From the NCBI GenBank assembly GCA_027485855.1, contig JAIXQD010000001.1:62001-126000 (forward strand): DNA of 64,000 nt, in the 5' to 3' direction. The notes beneath the pieces were generated by a model. That model did no database searches, had not been told where the DNA came from, and saw only the letters and a list, made by a program, of their open reading frames with translations. The stretch comes from Rickettsiales bacterium. GTDB lineage: Bacteria; Pseudomonadota; Alphaproteobacteria; G027485855. The position numbers and the translations under genes were made by a program. Shown piece after piece: positions 34,277 to 42,942 of this stretch; the first letter of the stretch is position 1, and each line of letters opens with the position of its first letter.

Positions 34277-35548
34277 ATGCTTGACCTTAAAATTTTGCGC
34301 GAAACGCCCGATGTCTTAGACCAGGCTTTAGCGCGCCGTGGCCAGCCGCCGCAAGCGCAAGAATTGCGCCAAATTGATGAGCAGCGCCGCACAGCACAAG
34401 TGGCCCTTGAGCAAGCCTTAGCGCGGCGTAACGAAGCCAGCAAACAAATTGGCACCATCAAAAGCCAAGGCGGCGATGCTACCGAGATTATGGCCGAGGT
34501 CGGCGCCCTGAAAGAGCGCGTGCCTCAGCTTGAAGCGCTTGAAAAATCATTCGCCGAACAATTAAAAAGCCGTTGGGATATTATTCCTAATATACCCGCG
34601 TCCGATGTGCCCGATGGCGCCGACGAAAAAGCCAATCAGCAAGTTGCCCATTGGGGGCAGGTTACACCCAGCAACAGCGCGCAAGAGCATCATCAACTCG
34701 GTGGGCGCTTAGGCATGGATTTTGCGGCGGGCGGCAAATTATCGGGCACGCGCTTTGTGTGGCTGGAAGCTGGCATGGCACGGCTCGAACGGGCTTTGGC
34801 CAATTTTATGCTCGATGTGCACACGCAAGAGTTTGGCTATAAAGAAGTGTCACCGCCGCTTATGGTGCGCGATGACGCTATGTATGGCACCGGCCAATTG
34901 CCCAAATTTGCCGATGATCTGTTTAAAACAAATTCTGGCCACTGGCTGATACCCACCGCCGAAGTGTCGCTCACCAATTTTGTGGCGGGCGAGATTGTTG
35001 CGGAAGAAATTTTGCCGCTGCGTTTTACCGCACTCACGCCCTGTTTTCGGGCCGAGGCCGGCGCTGCGGGCCGTGATACGGTGGGCATGATAAGGCAGCA
35101 TCAATTTTATAAAGTAGAGTTGGTGAGCATTACCGCGCCTGACGCGAGCGAGGCCGAGCATCTGCGCATGCGGAAAGCAGCCGAGACTATTTTGCAGAAG
35201 TTGAATTTACCCTATCGGGTGATGTTGCTGTGCACGGGCGATATGGGCTTTGCCGCCCGCAAAACTTTTGATTTAGAAGTGTGGCTCCCTGGGCAAAGAC
35301 AGTTTCGTGAAATCTCGAGTTGCTCAAATTGTGGCGATTTTCAAGCCCGCCGCATGAATGCCAGAACCCGCGGCAAAAATGAGAAAGCCACGCGTTTTGT
35401 GCATACGCTTAATGGTTCGGGGCTGGCGGTTGGTCGCACGCTGGTGGCCATTTTAGAAAATTATCAACAGCCCGATGGCAGTGTCATCATTCCGCCACCT
35501 TTGCGCGCTTATATGAATGGCGCGGAAGTTTTACAACCCAAGGATTAA
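34277..35548 (+). CDS. serS: Seryl-tRNA synthetase
   Basis: Class II synthetase of 423 residues. An N-terminal coiled-coil arm (residues ~25-100) recognises the long variable arm of tRNA-Ser. Motif 2 is [20 protein letters not shown] with its Arg, and motif 3 is [20 protein letters not shown]. The serine site residues in TAEVSLTNF and the [20 protein letters not shown] stretch are intact. It charges the tRNA-Ser encoded at 13482 as well as other serine isoacceptors. surE begins one base after the stop. Confidence 0.97.
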   Translation: MLDLKILRETPDVLDQALARRGQPPQAQELRQIDEQRRTAQVALEQALARRNEASKQIGTIKSQGGDATEIMAEVGALKERVPQLEALEKSFAEQLKSRWDIIPNIPASDVPDGADEKANQQVAHWGQVTPSNSAQEHHQLGGRLGMDFAAGGKLSGTRFVWLEAGMARLERALANFMLDVHTQEFGYKEVSPPLMVRDDAMYGTGQLPKFADDLFKTNSGHWLIPTAEVSLTNFVAGEIVAEEILPLRFTALTPCFRAEAGAAGRDTVGMIRQHQFYKVELVSITAPDASEAEHLRMRKAAETILQKLNLPYRVMLLCTGDMGFAARKTFDLEVWLPGQRQFREISSCSNCGDFQARRMNARTRGKNEKATRFVHTLNGSGLAVGRTLVAILENYQQPDGSVIIPPPLRAYMNGAEVLQPKD

Positions 35549-35549
35549 A

Positions 35550-36410
35550 ATGCCCATAAAGAAAAAGACCATATCTAAAGCAGCGGCCCAAAAAACTGTT
35601 AAGAAACCAGCCAAAAAATCTATACGCAAATCAAGCGAATTGCGCATTTTGTTGGTTAATGATGATGGCATTAATGCACCGGGTCTTGCCAGCCTAGAGC
35701 GTATCGCCGCAAAAATCAGCCATGATGTGTGGGTGGTGGCGCCCGAGCAGCAGCAATCGGCCGCAGGCCACTCGCTGACGATTCATCGGCCGTTGCGCAT
35801 CAATCAATATGGGCCGCGCCGCTTTGCGGTCGATGGTACACCCACCGATTGCGCCTTATTGGGCCTGCATCATTTGCTGGCCGATAAGCCCGTAGATTTG
35901 GTTCTGTCGGGCGTGAATTATGGCGATAATGTTGCCGAAGATATTACTTATTCTGGCACCATTGCCGCCGCGATGGAGGCCACGCTTTTAGGCTATAAAG
36001 CCATTGCGCTGTCACAAAGCATTCATGAGGATATCCGCCCCTATTGGGATACACCCGAGCAGCATGCGCCGCAGGTGATTCGTAATATTTTGTCGGTTGA
36101 TTGGCCGCGCGAAGTGCTGATGAATGTTAATTTTCCCTGCTGCGGGCCAAGCAAGGTCAATGGCGTGCGGGTCACGCATCAAGCACCTGGTTTTCATTTG
36201 GGTAACCGCATCGATAAGCGCATCGATACAAGAAGGCGCCCTTATTATTGGATTGGTCACCTTAAAGAAGACCACCGTCATGAACTGGCCGCCGATAGTG
36301 ACGCTGGCGCGCTCGGGCGCAATTACATTAGTGTCACACCACTGCATCTCGATTTAACCTATAAGCCGACGATGGCCGCCTTAAAAACGGCCTTTAAGCA
36401 AAAGGATTAA
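35550..36410 (+). CDS. surE: 5'-nucleotidase SurE
   Basis: A 286-residue survival protein with nucleotidase activity on nucleoside monophosphates. The metal site residues are in LLVNDDGINAPGLASLE (Asp-Asp), PEQQQSAAGHSLT and VLSGVNYGDNVAEDITYSGT (Asn). It carries a ~35-residue N-terminal extension rich in Lys, Ala and Thr, not part of the usual fold. The ATG at 35550 follows the serS stop directly. The next gene is the LytM lipoprotein; pcm, which often lies between them in this class, is absent. Confidence 0.94.
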   Translation: MPIKKKTISKAAAQKTVKKPAKKSIRKSSELRILLVNDDGINAPGLASLERIAAKISHDVWVVAPEQQQSAAGHSLTIHRPLRINQYGPRRFAVDGTPTDCALLGLHHLLADKPVDLVLSGVNYGDNVAEDITYSGTIAAAMEATLLGYKAIALSQSIHEDIRPYWDTPEQHAPQVIRNILSVDWPREVLMNVNFPCCGPSKVNGVRVTHQAPGFHLGNRIDKRIDTRRRPYYWIGHLKEDHRHELAADSDAGALGRNYISVTPLHLDLTYKPTMAALKTAFKQKD

Positions 36411-36416
36411 ATACCT

Positions 36417-37550
36417 ATGAGAGCTGCGCCTCGCTTTTTGCTGCCCGGCCAAATCATATTTGGCTTTGCGCTACTTTTGGCGCTTGCTGCCTGTAGTTTG
36501 CCGCCGCCCTATCAGCCGCAAAGTCAAACACCCAGCGTGCCGCTGGTGGCCGATGAGGTGGTGGTGAGCGCGGGCGATAATATTTACACTTTGGCCCGCG
36601 CCAATCGGGTGCCCTTTCGCGATTTGGTGGCGGCTAATTTGCTTGACCCGCCCTTTGTGCTGAAGCCGGGTCAGCGTTTGCGCTTGCCGCCCATTGCCAC
36701 TTATGTGGTGGCCGAGGGGGAGGGGCTGGATAGCATTGCCACGCGCCTTGGCACAAATAGCGAGGCCATTCAGCGTTTAAACCCAATTCCACCCAGTGGT
36801 GTTGCCGCAGGCATGGTTTTGCGTGTGCCTTTCGATAGAGGCGGCAATAGCAGCTTACCGCAAGGGCCAGTGAGCGCCGATGTTGCGGTAAGCGAGCTTA
36901 TGCCGCGCGATGCGCAAGCCAGTTTATCTCCTGGCCTATCTCCCAGCCTATCGTCCGCGGTTGGCACTTCATCCTTCGGCTCTGTGCCGGTTACAACTGA
37001 AGCCCTGCCACACGCAGAGCCAAAAATGGTTTTGCAACAAGGCATGCCGCCTGCTGCGGTTAATGGTGCGCCGCCTGCTGCTGTGTCACCTGTTGCTGTG
37101 CCAGCAACAACGGCTATGGTGGTACCAAACGTGCCAGCTAATAAAGATGTAACCACGGCAAAACCAGAGATAAGCTTTCGCTGGCCTTTACAAGGGCAGA
37201 TTTTATCCAGCTTTGGCCAAAAAGCCGGCGGCACACGCAATGACGGCATCAATATCGCCGCACCGCGTGGCACACCCGTACAAGCCGCAAAAGGCGGGGT
37301 TGTGGTTTATGCCGGCAGCGAGCTAAAAGGCTTTGGTAATTTAGTTTTATTGCGCCATGAGCAAGGTTGGATAACCGCTTATGGCCATTTGCAGCAAATG
37401 CTGGTTGCCAAAGACGACATTTTGGCCGAGGGCGATGTGCTGGGCACTGTGGGCGATTCTGGCGGGGCTGGGCAAACGCAATTGCACTTTGAGGTGCGCT
37501 CGGGCACCACACCTGTTGACCCCAAACTTTACCTAGTTTCTGGTCGTTAA
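36417..37550 (+). CDS. NlpD-like lipoprotein: two LysM domains and a degenerate LytM domain
   Basis: A 377-residue lipoprotein with lipobox ALAAC (Cys26). Two LysM peptidoglycan-binding domains follow (about 42-84, including GDNIYTLARANRVPFRDLVA, and 89-132). A Pro/Val/Ala-rich linker leads to a C-terminal M23/LytM domain (about 265-375). The zinc ligands of active M23 peptidases are lost: the HxxxD site reads NDGIN and the HxH site reads QLHFE, keeping only one His plus the TAYGHL His. It therefore probably activates a cell-wall amidase rather than cutting itself, as NlpD and EnvC do. The gene is 6 bases after surE. Confidence 0.88.
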   Translation: MRAAPRFLLPGQIIFGFALLLALAACSLPPPYQPQSQTPSVPLVADEVVVSAGDNIYTLARANRVPFRDLVAANLLDPPFVLKPGQRLRLPPIATYVVAEGEGLDSIATRLGTNSEAIQRLNPIPPSGVAAGMVLRVPFDRGGNSSLPQGPVSADVAVSELMPRDAQASLSPGLSPSLSSAVGTSSFGSVPVTTEALPHAEPKMVLQQGMPPAAVNGAPPAAVSPVAVPATTAMVVPNVPANKDVTTAKPEISFRWPLQGQILSSFGQKAGGTRNDGINIAAPRGTPVQAAKGGVVVYAGSELKGFGNLVLLRHEQGWITAYGHLQQMLVAKDDILAEGDVLGTVGDSGGAGQTQLHFEVRSGTTPVDPKLYLVSGR

Positions 37551-37583
37551 TTTATCGGCCTTTTTTCTGTATAAGTAGCCCTC

Positions 37584-37611
37584 TTGCAAATGCTTTGGCG
37601 CCAGCTATAGT
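37584..37611 (+). promoter_or_regulatory. Candidate sigma-70-type promoter for yajC-secD
   Basis: TTGCAA (37584-37589), a 16-base spacer and TATAGT (37606-37611) in the 121-base gap before yajC. The start would be near 37618, leaving a ~54-base leader rich in T. This is the clearest break within the long plus-strand run. Confidence 0.5.
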
Positions 37612-37671
37612 CGCATTATATTCTTTCTAGATTCTTTGTGGATTCTTGGGTTTTTTTCTAACGGAGCGCTC

Positions 37672-38013
37672 ATGTTTATCAATTCTGCTTTTGCACAAAC
37701 CACCGATGCGGCCGCGGCGACAGGCAGCGTTTTTATGCAATTTGTGCCGCTATTGCTTATTTTTGTGGTCTTTTATTTTATGCTTATTCGTCCCCAGCAG
37801 AAAAAATTAAACGAGCATCAAAAAATGCTCGAGAGCCTGCGTCGTGGCGATAAAGTGGTAACTGGTGGCGGCATTATTGGCGTGGTGAGCAAGGTTGAGG
37901 ACAACGAGCTTACCATTGAAATTGCCGATAATGTGCGCGTGCGCGTGCAGCGTGGCACAATTTCGGGTTTGCTCTCTAAAACTGAACCGGCCAACGATAC
38001 CAAGGCTGCCTAA
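37672..38013 (+). CDS. yajC: YajC, Sec translocase auxiliary subunit
   Basis: A 113-residue single-pass membrane protein. From the ATG at 37672 (ACGGAGCG just upstream) it reads MFINSAFAQTTDAAAATGSV, then the helix FVPLLLIFVVFYFMLIRPQQ with the conserved RPQQKK motif, followed by VVTGGGIIGVVSKVEDNELT. It associates with SecD and SecF at the SecYEG translocon. secD follows after two bases. Confidence 0.94.
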   Translation: MFINSAFAQTTDAAAATGSVFMQFVPLLLIFVVFYFMLIRPQQKKLNEHQKMLESLRRGDKVVTGGGIIGVVSKVEDNELTIEIADNVRVRVQRGTISGLLSKTEPANDTKAA

Positions 38014-38015
38014 TC

Positions 38016-39608
38016 ATGGTTTATTTCCCACGTTGGAAGGTCATACTGGTTTTGCTGGTGTGCTTGCTGTCTGTGCTCTATGTGCTGCCCAATTTTTTAA
38101 AAACGGAGCAGGTGCAGTGGCTAGAGCAAAACCTTCCTTCATGGGCGCCGGTCAGCACGGTTAAGCTTGGCCTCGATTTACAAGGCGGCTCGCATATTTT
38201 GCTTGAGGTCGCCACCGATGAGGTTATCCGTGATCGGCTCAACAACCTTATCGACCAAACCCGCAGCGAATTGCGGCAAAACAAAATCGGCTACACCGAT
38301 TTAGGCAATAACAATAATGCCAAAGAGCCCGGCTTTGGCTTTACCCTGCGCGACCCCAGCCAAAAAGATAAAGCCTTAGAAGTGGCGCGTGCCTTAGACC
38401 CAGATTTAAGCGTTGCAGCCGATGGGGCGCGGGTTGTTGTAACCATGACGCCGCAAAAAATTGCTAAGCGCAAATTGCAAGCGCTTGACCAATCAATCGA
38501 GATTGTTCGCCGCCGTATCGATGCCACCGGCACGCGGGAGCCATCCATTCAGCGTCAGGGCGATGACCGTATTGTGGTGCAATTACCGGGTATCGATAAC
38601 CCCGAGCGTATTAAAAATTTAATTGGTCAGACGGCGAAACTGACTTTCCGTTTGGTTGATGAGGCGTCAACTGATTCCGCCAACAGCACGCCAAATTTTG
38701 TGCCACCACCCGGCACCGAGGTTATGCCCAGTGCCGAGCAACCAGGGCGGGTTTATGTGCTGCAACGGCAAGTGATGGTCGGCGGCGAAACTTTGGTGGA
38801 TAGCCAGCCCAGTTTCCAAGAAGGCATGCCGGTTGTGTCTTTCCGCTTTGATGGTTTGGGCGGTAAGCGCTTTGCCGATGCCACCAGCAAAAATGTCGGC
38901 CGCTTATTTGCCATTGTGTTAGATGGCAAGGTGATTAGCGCGCCGGTTATTCGTGAGCCAATTTTGGGCGGCAGCGGGGTGATTTCGGGCCGCTTCACCA
39001 CGCAAGAGGCACAAGATTTGGCGCTGCTGTTGCGTGCAGGCGCCTTGCCTGCGCCACTGCAAGTTTTAGAAGAGCGCACCGTGGGCCCAGGCCTTGGTGC
39101 TGATTCGATTGCCGCAGGTGAGTTTGCGGCTTTGGCTGGCCTTGTGGGCGTGGCTATTTTTATTGTTATCACTTATGGGCCACTTTTTGGTGCCTTTGCT
39201 GTAGTGGCACTGTTTTTGTGCTTAGCGATGATTTTTGCCATCATGTCCATTTTAGGGGCCACGCTGACTTTGCCTGGCATTGCCGGCATTGTGCTGACTA
39301 TTGGCACGGCTATCGATGTGAATGTGCTCACCTATGAGCGCATGCGCGAGGAGCAGCGCAATGGCCGCACGGCCATAGCCGCAATCGATGCTGGTTATAA
39401 CAAAGCCATGTCGGCCATTATCGATGCCAATGCCACGGGCCTTATTGCTACGGTGCTGATGTTTAGCTTGGGCGATGGCCCCATTAAGGGCTTTGCCATA
39501 ACCTTTATCATTGGCGTGATTTGCTCAATGTTTACCGGCATCGTCTTTACACGCATGTTGGTGCTGACCTGGTTGCGCCGCACTAAGCCTAAATTTCTGC
39601 CCCTTTAA
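38016..39608 (+). CDS. secD: Protein-export membrane protein SecD
   Basis: A 530-residue SecD with an N-terminal helix, the large periplasmic P1 domain containing KLGLDLQGGSHILLEVATDE and VRRRIDATGTREPSIQRQGD, and five C-terminal membrane helices with LPGIAGIVLTIGTAIDVNVL and the TYERMREE motif. It uses proton motive force to complete protein translocation. secF normally follows immediately or is fused, but here the next gene is a transsulfuration enzyme 132 bases away. SecD ends cleanly at FTRMLVLTWLRRTKPKFLPL, so there is no SecDF fusion. Confidence 0.95.
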   Translation: MVYFPRWKVILVLLVCLLSVLYVLPNFLKTEQVQWLEQNLPSWAPVSTVKLGLDLQGGSHILLEVATDEVIRDRLNNLIDQTRSELRQNKIGYTDLGNNNNAKEPGFGFTLRDPSQKDKALEVARALDPDLSVAADGARVVVTMTPQKIAKRKLQALDQSIEIVRRRIDATGTREPSIQRQGDDRIVVQLPGIDNPERIKNLIGQTAKLTFRLVDEASTDSANSTPNFVPPPGTEVMPSAEQPGRVYVLQRQVMVGGETLVDSQPSFQEGMPVVSFRFDGLGGKRFADATSKNVGRLFAIVLDGKVISAPVIREPILGGSGVISGRFTTQEAQDLALLLRAGALPAPLQVLEERTVGPGLGADSIAAGEFAALAGLVGVAIFIVITYGPLFGAFAVVALFLCLAMIFAIMSILGATLTLPGIAGIVLTIGTAIDVNVLTYERMREEQRNGRTAIAAIDAGYNKAMSAIIDANATGLIATVLMFSLGDGPIKGFAITFIIGVICSMFTGIVFTRMLVLTWLRRTKPKFLPL

Positions 39609-39711
39609 TTTGGCCGCTTTAATTTGGCCCCTTTAACAGCACGGCTCTAGCTTTGTTGCGCTGCACAGTAAAAATGATATCGGCCATTGGCAGGCGTCGT
39701 TAAAGCCTTTA

Positions 39712-39727
39712 GTTTGTGGGCACAAAC
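39712..39727. promoter_or_regulatory. Perfect 16-base inverted repeat in the leader of the transsulfuration genes
   Basis: GTTTGTG-GG-CACAAAC has 7-bp perfect arms and lies 14 bases before the ATG at 39741, just upstream of the AAAGGA ribosome site. As a DNA operator it would suit a dimeric regulator of sulfur amino acid genes. As RNA it could form a small hairpin near the ribosome site. No regulator gene is adjacent. Confidence 0.45.
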
Positions 39728-39740
39728 CAAAGGATATCTT

Positions 39741-41156
39741 ATGTCAAAAGCTCATCTGCAGATATCGCCATCTTTGCCGCAACTGCCGCCAAAAGATTTG
39801 GGCGTGCTTGGCCTTATTGGCAACACACCCATGGTGGAAATCACCCGTCTTGATACCGGCAAATGCCGTTTATTTGTGAAGCTCGAAAATCAAAATCCGG
39901 GCGGCTCTATTAAAGACCGCATCGCCCTCTCCATGATTGAGGCCGCCGAAAAAAGCGGCGCACTTAAACCGGGTGGCAGCATCATTGAGGCCACTGCGGG
40001 TAATACCGGTTTAGGTTTGGCGCTGGTGGCGGCACGCAAGGGCTATAAACTAACGCTTGTCGTGCCTGATAAAATGGCCCGCGAGAAAGTGCAAAACCTT
40101 AAAGCGCTGGGCGCTGAGGTTTATACCACGCGCTCGGATGTGGGCAAAGGTCACGCCGAATATTATCAAGATGTCGCCGAGCGTATCGCCAAAGAGACGG
40201 GTGCTTATTACATCAATCAATTTGCCAATATGTCTAACCCCTACGCGCACGAAACCACCACCGGCCCAGAAATCTGGCAACAAATGGACCATGATCTTGA
40301 TGCCATGGTGGTAGGTGTTGGCAGTGGCGGCACATTGGTGGGTTTGGCTAATTATTTTAAAAGCGTGGGCGCACCCACCAAAATGATTTTGGCCGATCCG
40401 GTTGGCTCTATTTTGGCGCATTATATTGCCACAGGTGAGCTGATTGAGGCGGGCAGCTGGGCGGTTGAAGGCGTAGGAGAGGATTTTATTCCGCCCTTGT
40501 GCGATTTATCATCGGTGCGGCAGGCTTTTTCTATCAGCGACCGCGAAAGTATGGATACCGCCCGCGATTTATTATTAAAAGAAGGCATTTTAGCTGGCAG
40601 CAGCTCGGGCACTTTGGTGGCCGCAGCGTTGCGTTATTGCCGCGAGCAAACCACACCACAGCGCGTATGCACCTTTATTTGCGATAGTGGCAATAAATAT
40701 TTATCAAAAATGTTTAATGATTATTGGCTGATGGATGAGGGCTTTCGGCCGCGCGCGCTTTATGGCGATGTGCGTGATTTGGTCAGTCGCCGCTTTAATG
40801 AGGGCGGCACTATTACCGTAGCCCCTGACGATAGCCTAGCCACCGCCTTTAAGCGCATGCGCAGCCACGATATTTCGCAATTACCGGTCATGCAATCGGG
40901 TAAGCTGGTGGGGCTTATTGATGAGAGCGATATTTTACGCGCACTCAGCGCCAGCACTCAACATCATGGCTTTGTCCAACAAGTGAGTGTGGCGATGGTA
41001 AGAGAGCTTGAAACGCTGGATACCAGCTGCAGTATTGCCGATGCACAAAATGCTTTTGCCAAAGGGCAGGTGGCCGTGGTTATGCAAAATGGGCAATTTT
41101 ATGGTTTGGCCACACGCACCGATCTTATCAACCATTTAAAACTTCACCAGCATTAG
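39741..41156 (+). CDS. cbs: Cystathionine beta-synthase with C-terminal CBS pair
   Basis: A 471-residue fold-type II PLP enzyme. The PLP lysine is in PGGSIKDRIALSMIEAAEKS, the phosphate loop is GVGSGGTLVGLANYF, and the substrate loop is EATAGNTGLGLALVAARKGY. Residues ~340-470 are two CBS motifs (TAFKRMRSHDISQLPVMQSG and a second, weaker copy) that in relatives bind adenosyl ligands. It condenses serine (or O-acetylserine) with homocysteine to cystathionine. No haem-binding N-terminal segment is present. AAAGGA precedes the ATG. It is paired with the next gene as a reverse-transsulfuration unit. Confidence 0.9.
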   Translation: MSKAHLQISPSLPQLPPKDLGVLGLIGNTPMVEITRLDTGKCRLFVKLENQNPGGSIKDRIALSMIEAAEKSGALKPGGSIIEATAGNTGLGLALVAARKGYKLTLVVPDKMAREKVQNLKALGAEVYTTRSDVGKGHAEYYQDVAERIAKETGAYYINQFANMSNPYAHETTTGPEIWQQMDHDLDAMVVGVGSGGTLVGLANYFKSVGAPTKMILADPVGSILAHYIATGELIEAGSWAVEGVGEDFIPPLCDLSSVRQAFSISDRESMDTARDLLLKEGILAGSSSGTLVAAALRYCREQTTPQRVCTFICDSGNKYLSKMFNDYWLMDEGFRPRALYGDVRDLVSRRFNEGGTITVAPDDSLATAFKRMRSHDISQLPVMQSGKLVGLIDESDILRALSASTQHHGFVQQVSVAMVRELETLDTSCSIADAQNAFAKGQVAVVMQNGQFYGLATRTDLINHLKLHQH

Positions 41157-41163
41157 AGGGACT

Positions 41164-42339
41164 ATGAGCCAAGATTCACCCCGCAACACCCGCGCTTTTG
41201 CCACTCGTGGTATTCATGCCGGGCAATATCCCGACCCCAGCACCGGCGCCGTCTCGGTGCCGATTTACGCTACCAGCACCTATGCGCAAGAGGCGCCCGG
41301 TGTGCATAAGGGCTATGAATATTCGCGCTCACAAAACCCAACCCGCATGGCCTTTGAACGCTGCATTGCCGATTTAGAAAATGGCACGCAAGGTTATGCT
41401 TTTTCGTCAGGCTTAGCGGCCATGGCCACTGTGCTGGATTTGCTGGAAAGCCCCGCACATATTATCGCCATCGATGATTTATATGGTGGCACATTTAGGC
41501 TATTCGAGCGCGTGCGTAAAAAAAGCGCGCAGCTCAGTGTCAGCTACACCGATTTGTCCGACACCAGTGTTTTGGTACAGCATATTAAGCCCAACACCCG
41601 CATGATTTGGGTTGAGACACCCACCAACCCCATGCTGAAATTGGCCGATATTCGCGCCATTGCTGATTTTGCTAAGAAGCACAACTTAATCAGCGTGATT
41701 GATAATACTTTTGCCAGCCCCTATGTGCAAAAGCCGCTCGATTTAGGCATTGATCTTGTGGTGCATTCGGTCACTAAATATCTTAATGGCCATTCCGATA
41801 TGGTCGGTGGCGCAGTGGTGGTAGGCGAGCGGCGCGATCTTGCCCAGCAATTGGCCTTTTTGCATAATGCTGTGGGCAGTGTACTGGGGCCGTTTGATAG
41901 TTTTTTAGCGCTGCGTGGCCTTAAAACTTTAGCGGTGCGCATGCGTCAGCATTGCGAAAATGCACTGTATTTGGCGCAGTGGTTAGAATCGCAGCCGCAA
42001 GTGGCACGGGTGATTTACCCCGGTCTTGCTAGTCATCCGCAGCATGCCTTAGCCAAAACACAAATGCCCGGCTTTGGGGGTATTATCACCATCGACCTTA
42101 AGGCCGATTTAGCAGGCACTACGCGTTTTTTACAGGCATGCAAATTATTTACCTTAGCCGAAAGTTTAGGCGGTGTAGAAAGTTTGGTTGACCACCCGGC
42201 TATCATGACTCATGCCAGCGTGCCGCCCGAACAGCGCCGCGCATTGGGTATCAATGATGGTTTGGTGCGTTTGTCGGTTGGCATTGAGGATAAGGACGAC
42301 CTCAAGGCCGATTTGGCTTATGCCCTAAAGCAAATATAA
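41164..42339 (+). CDS. Cystathionine gamma-lyase / gamma-synthase family enzyme
   Basis: A 391-residue fold-type I PLP enzyme of the Cys/Met metabolism family. The PLP lysine is in HSVTKYLNGHSDMVGG. Tyr and Arg of the phosphate site are in GYEYSRSQNPTRMAFERC, and LAESLGGVESLVDHPAIMTH is typical. Sequence alone separates gamma-lyase from gamma-synthase poorly. The adjacent cystathionine beta-synthase favours the gamma-lyase role, giving cysteine from homocysteine. GAGGGA precedes the ATG. Its 3' end lies in a 26-base duplication. Confidence 0.9.
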   Translation: MSQDSPRNTRAFATRGIHAGQYPDPSTGAVSVPIYATSTYAQEAPGVHKGYEYSRSQNPTRMAFERCIADLENGTQGYAFSSGLAAMATVLDLLESPAHIIAIDDLYGGTFRLFERVRKKSAQLSVSYTDLSDTSVLVQHIKPNTRMIWVETPTNPMLKLADIRAIADFAKKHNLISVIDNTFASPYVQKPLDLGIDLVVHSVTKYLNGHSDMVGGAVVVGERRDLAQQLAFLHNAVGSVLGPFDSFLALRGLKTLAVRMRQHCENALYLAQWLESQPQVARVIYPGLASHPQHALAKTQMPGFGGIITIDLKADLAGTTRFLQACKLFTLAESLGGVESLVDHPAIMTHASVPPEQRRALGINDGLVRLSVGIEDKDDLKADLAYALKQI

Positions 42340-42374
42340 GTAACAGATATGAGCAGCAAATATAAGTAACAGAT
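42329..42374. repeat. 26-base tandem duplication at the 3' end of the CGL gene
   Basis: AGCAAATATAAGTAACAGAT occurs at 42329-42348 and again at 42355-42374, a period of 26 bases. The first copy contains the end of the gene (codons for Gln-Ile and the TAA stop), so the second is a non-coding duplicate of the gene end. The identity suggests a recent slippage event. Confidence 0.85.
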
Positions 42375-42378
42375 TTAA

Positions 42379-42942
42379 TCACTGTTGCGGCAGTTGTAGC
42401 GCTGGTATATCGCCTAAATCAATTTTGCCAAGACAGGCCATGGCCACAATTTTAATTTGTGGTGGTGGCGTGAGCGTGGCCGCACAACGAGCCGAGCTAA
42501 GCGTCACAAACTCGGTTGGAAGCTTGCCCGCAAGCTGTGCATGATTGCCCAATTTTTGCCGACTGGCTTCTTGGCTGACATAAACAGCGCGGCCCAGCCC
42601 TTGCTCTGGCAGCCATTGATAAGATTCAAGCCTAATTTTTATTTTGGGTGGGCTGCTATGACCGCCCCAATATTGGCCCAGCATAGCTTGTATTTGCGGG
42701 CGGGTGAGGTTTTGCTCAAACGGAATACGCATTTTACCTAATTGTGTTTCGCTACGAATAATAATTTGTGCATCGGGCGCAAAGGCTTCGGCAATGTAGT
42801 TTTGCACCTGCTGGCTATTGGCGGTTTGCATGGCCACTAAATAATTATCAAAAAACTGCTCTACCTCGGCACGGGTCAGGGTGTTGGCCGCATGCGCAAA
42901 GTTGCTGAAGAAAAGGCCAAACAGAATAGCAATGACATACAT
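42379..42942 (-). CDS. Exported small protein, NTF2/SnoaL-like, unknown function
   Basis: A 187-residue protein with a clear signal peptide (MYVIAILFGLFFSNFAHAAN). The mature part begins LTRAEVEQFFDNYLVAMQTA, a helix pattern like that opening NTF2/SnoaL-fold proteins, and contains FAPDAQIIIRSE and QGLGRAVYVSQEASRQ. Two cysteines (in SSARCAATL and AMACLGKI) could form a disulfide. The ATG shares its first base with the stop of the upstream SDR gene (TAATG), so expression is coupled to that gene. I do not recognise a specific function. Confidence 0.65.
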   Translation of the reverse strand: MYVIAILFGLFFSNFAHAANTLTRAEVEQFFDNYLVAMQTANSQQVQNYIAEAFAPDAQIIIRSETQLGKMRIPFEQNLTRPQIQAMLGQYWGGHSSPPKIKIRLESYQWLPEQGLGRAVYVSQEASRQKLGNHAQLAGKLPTEFVTLSSARCAATLTPPPQIKIVAMACLGKIDLGDIPALQLPQQ

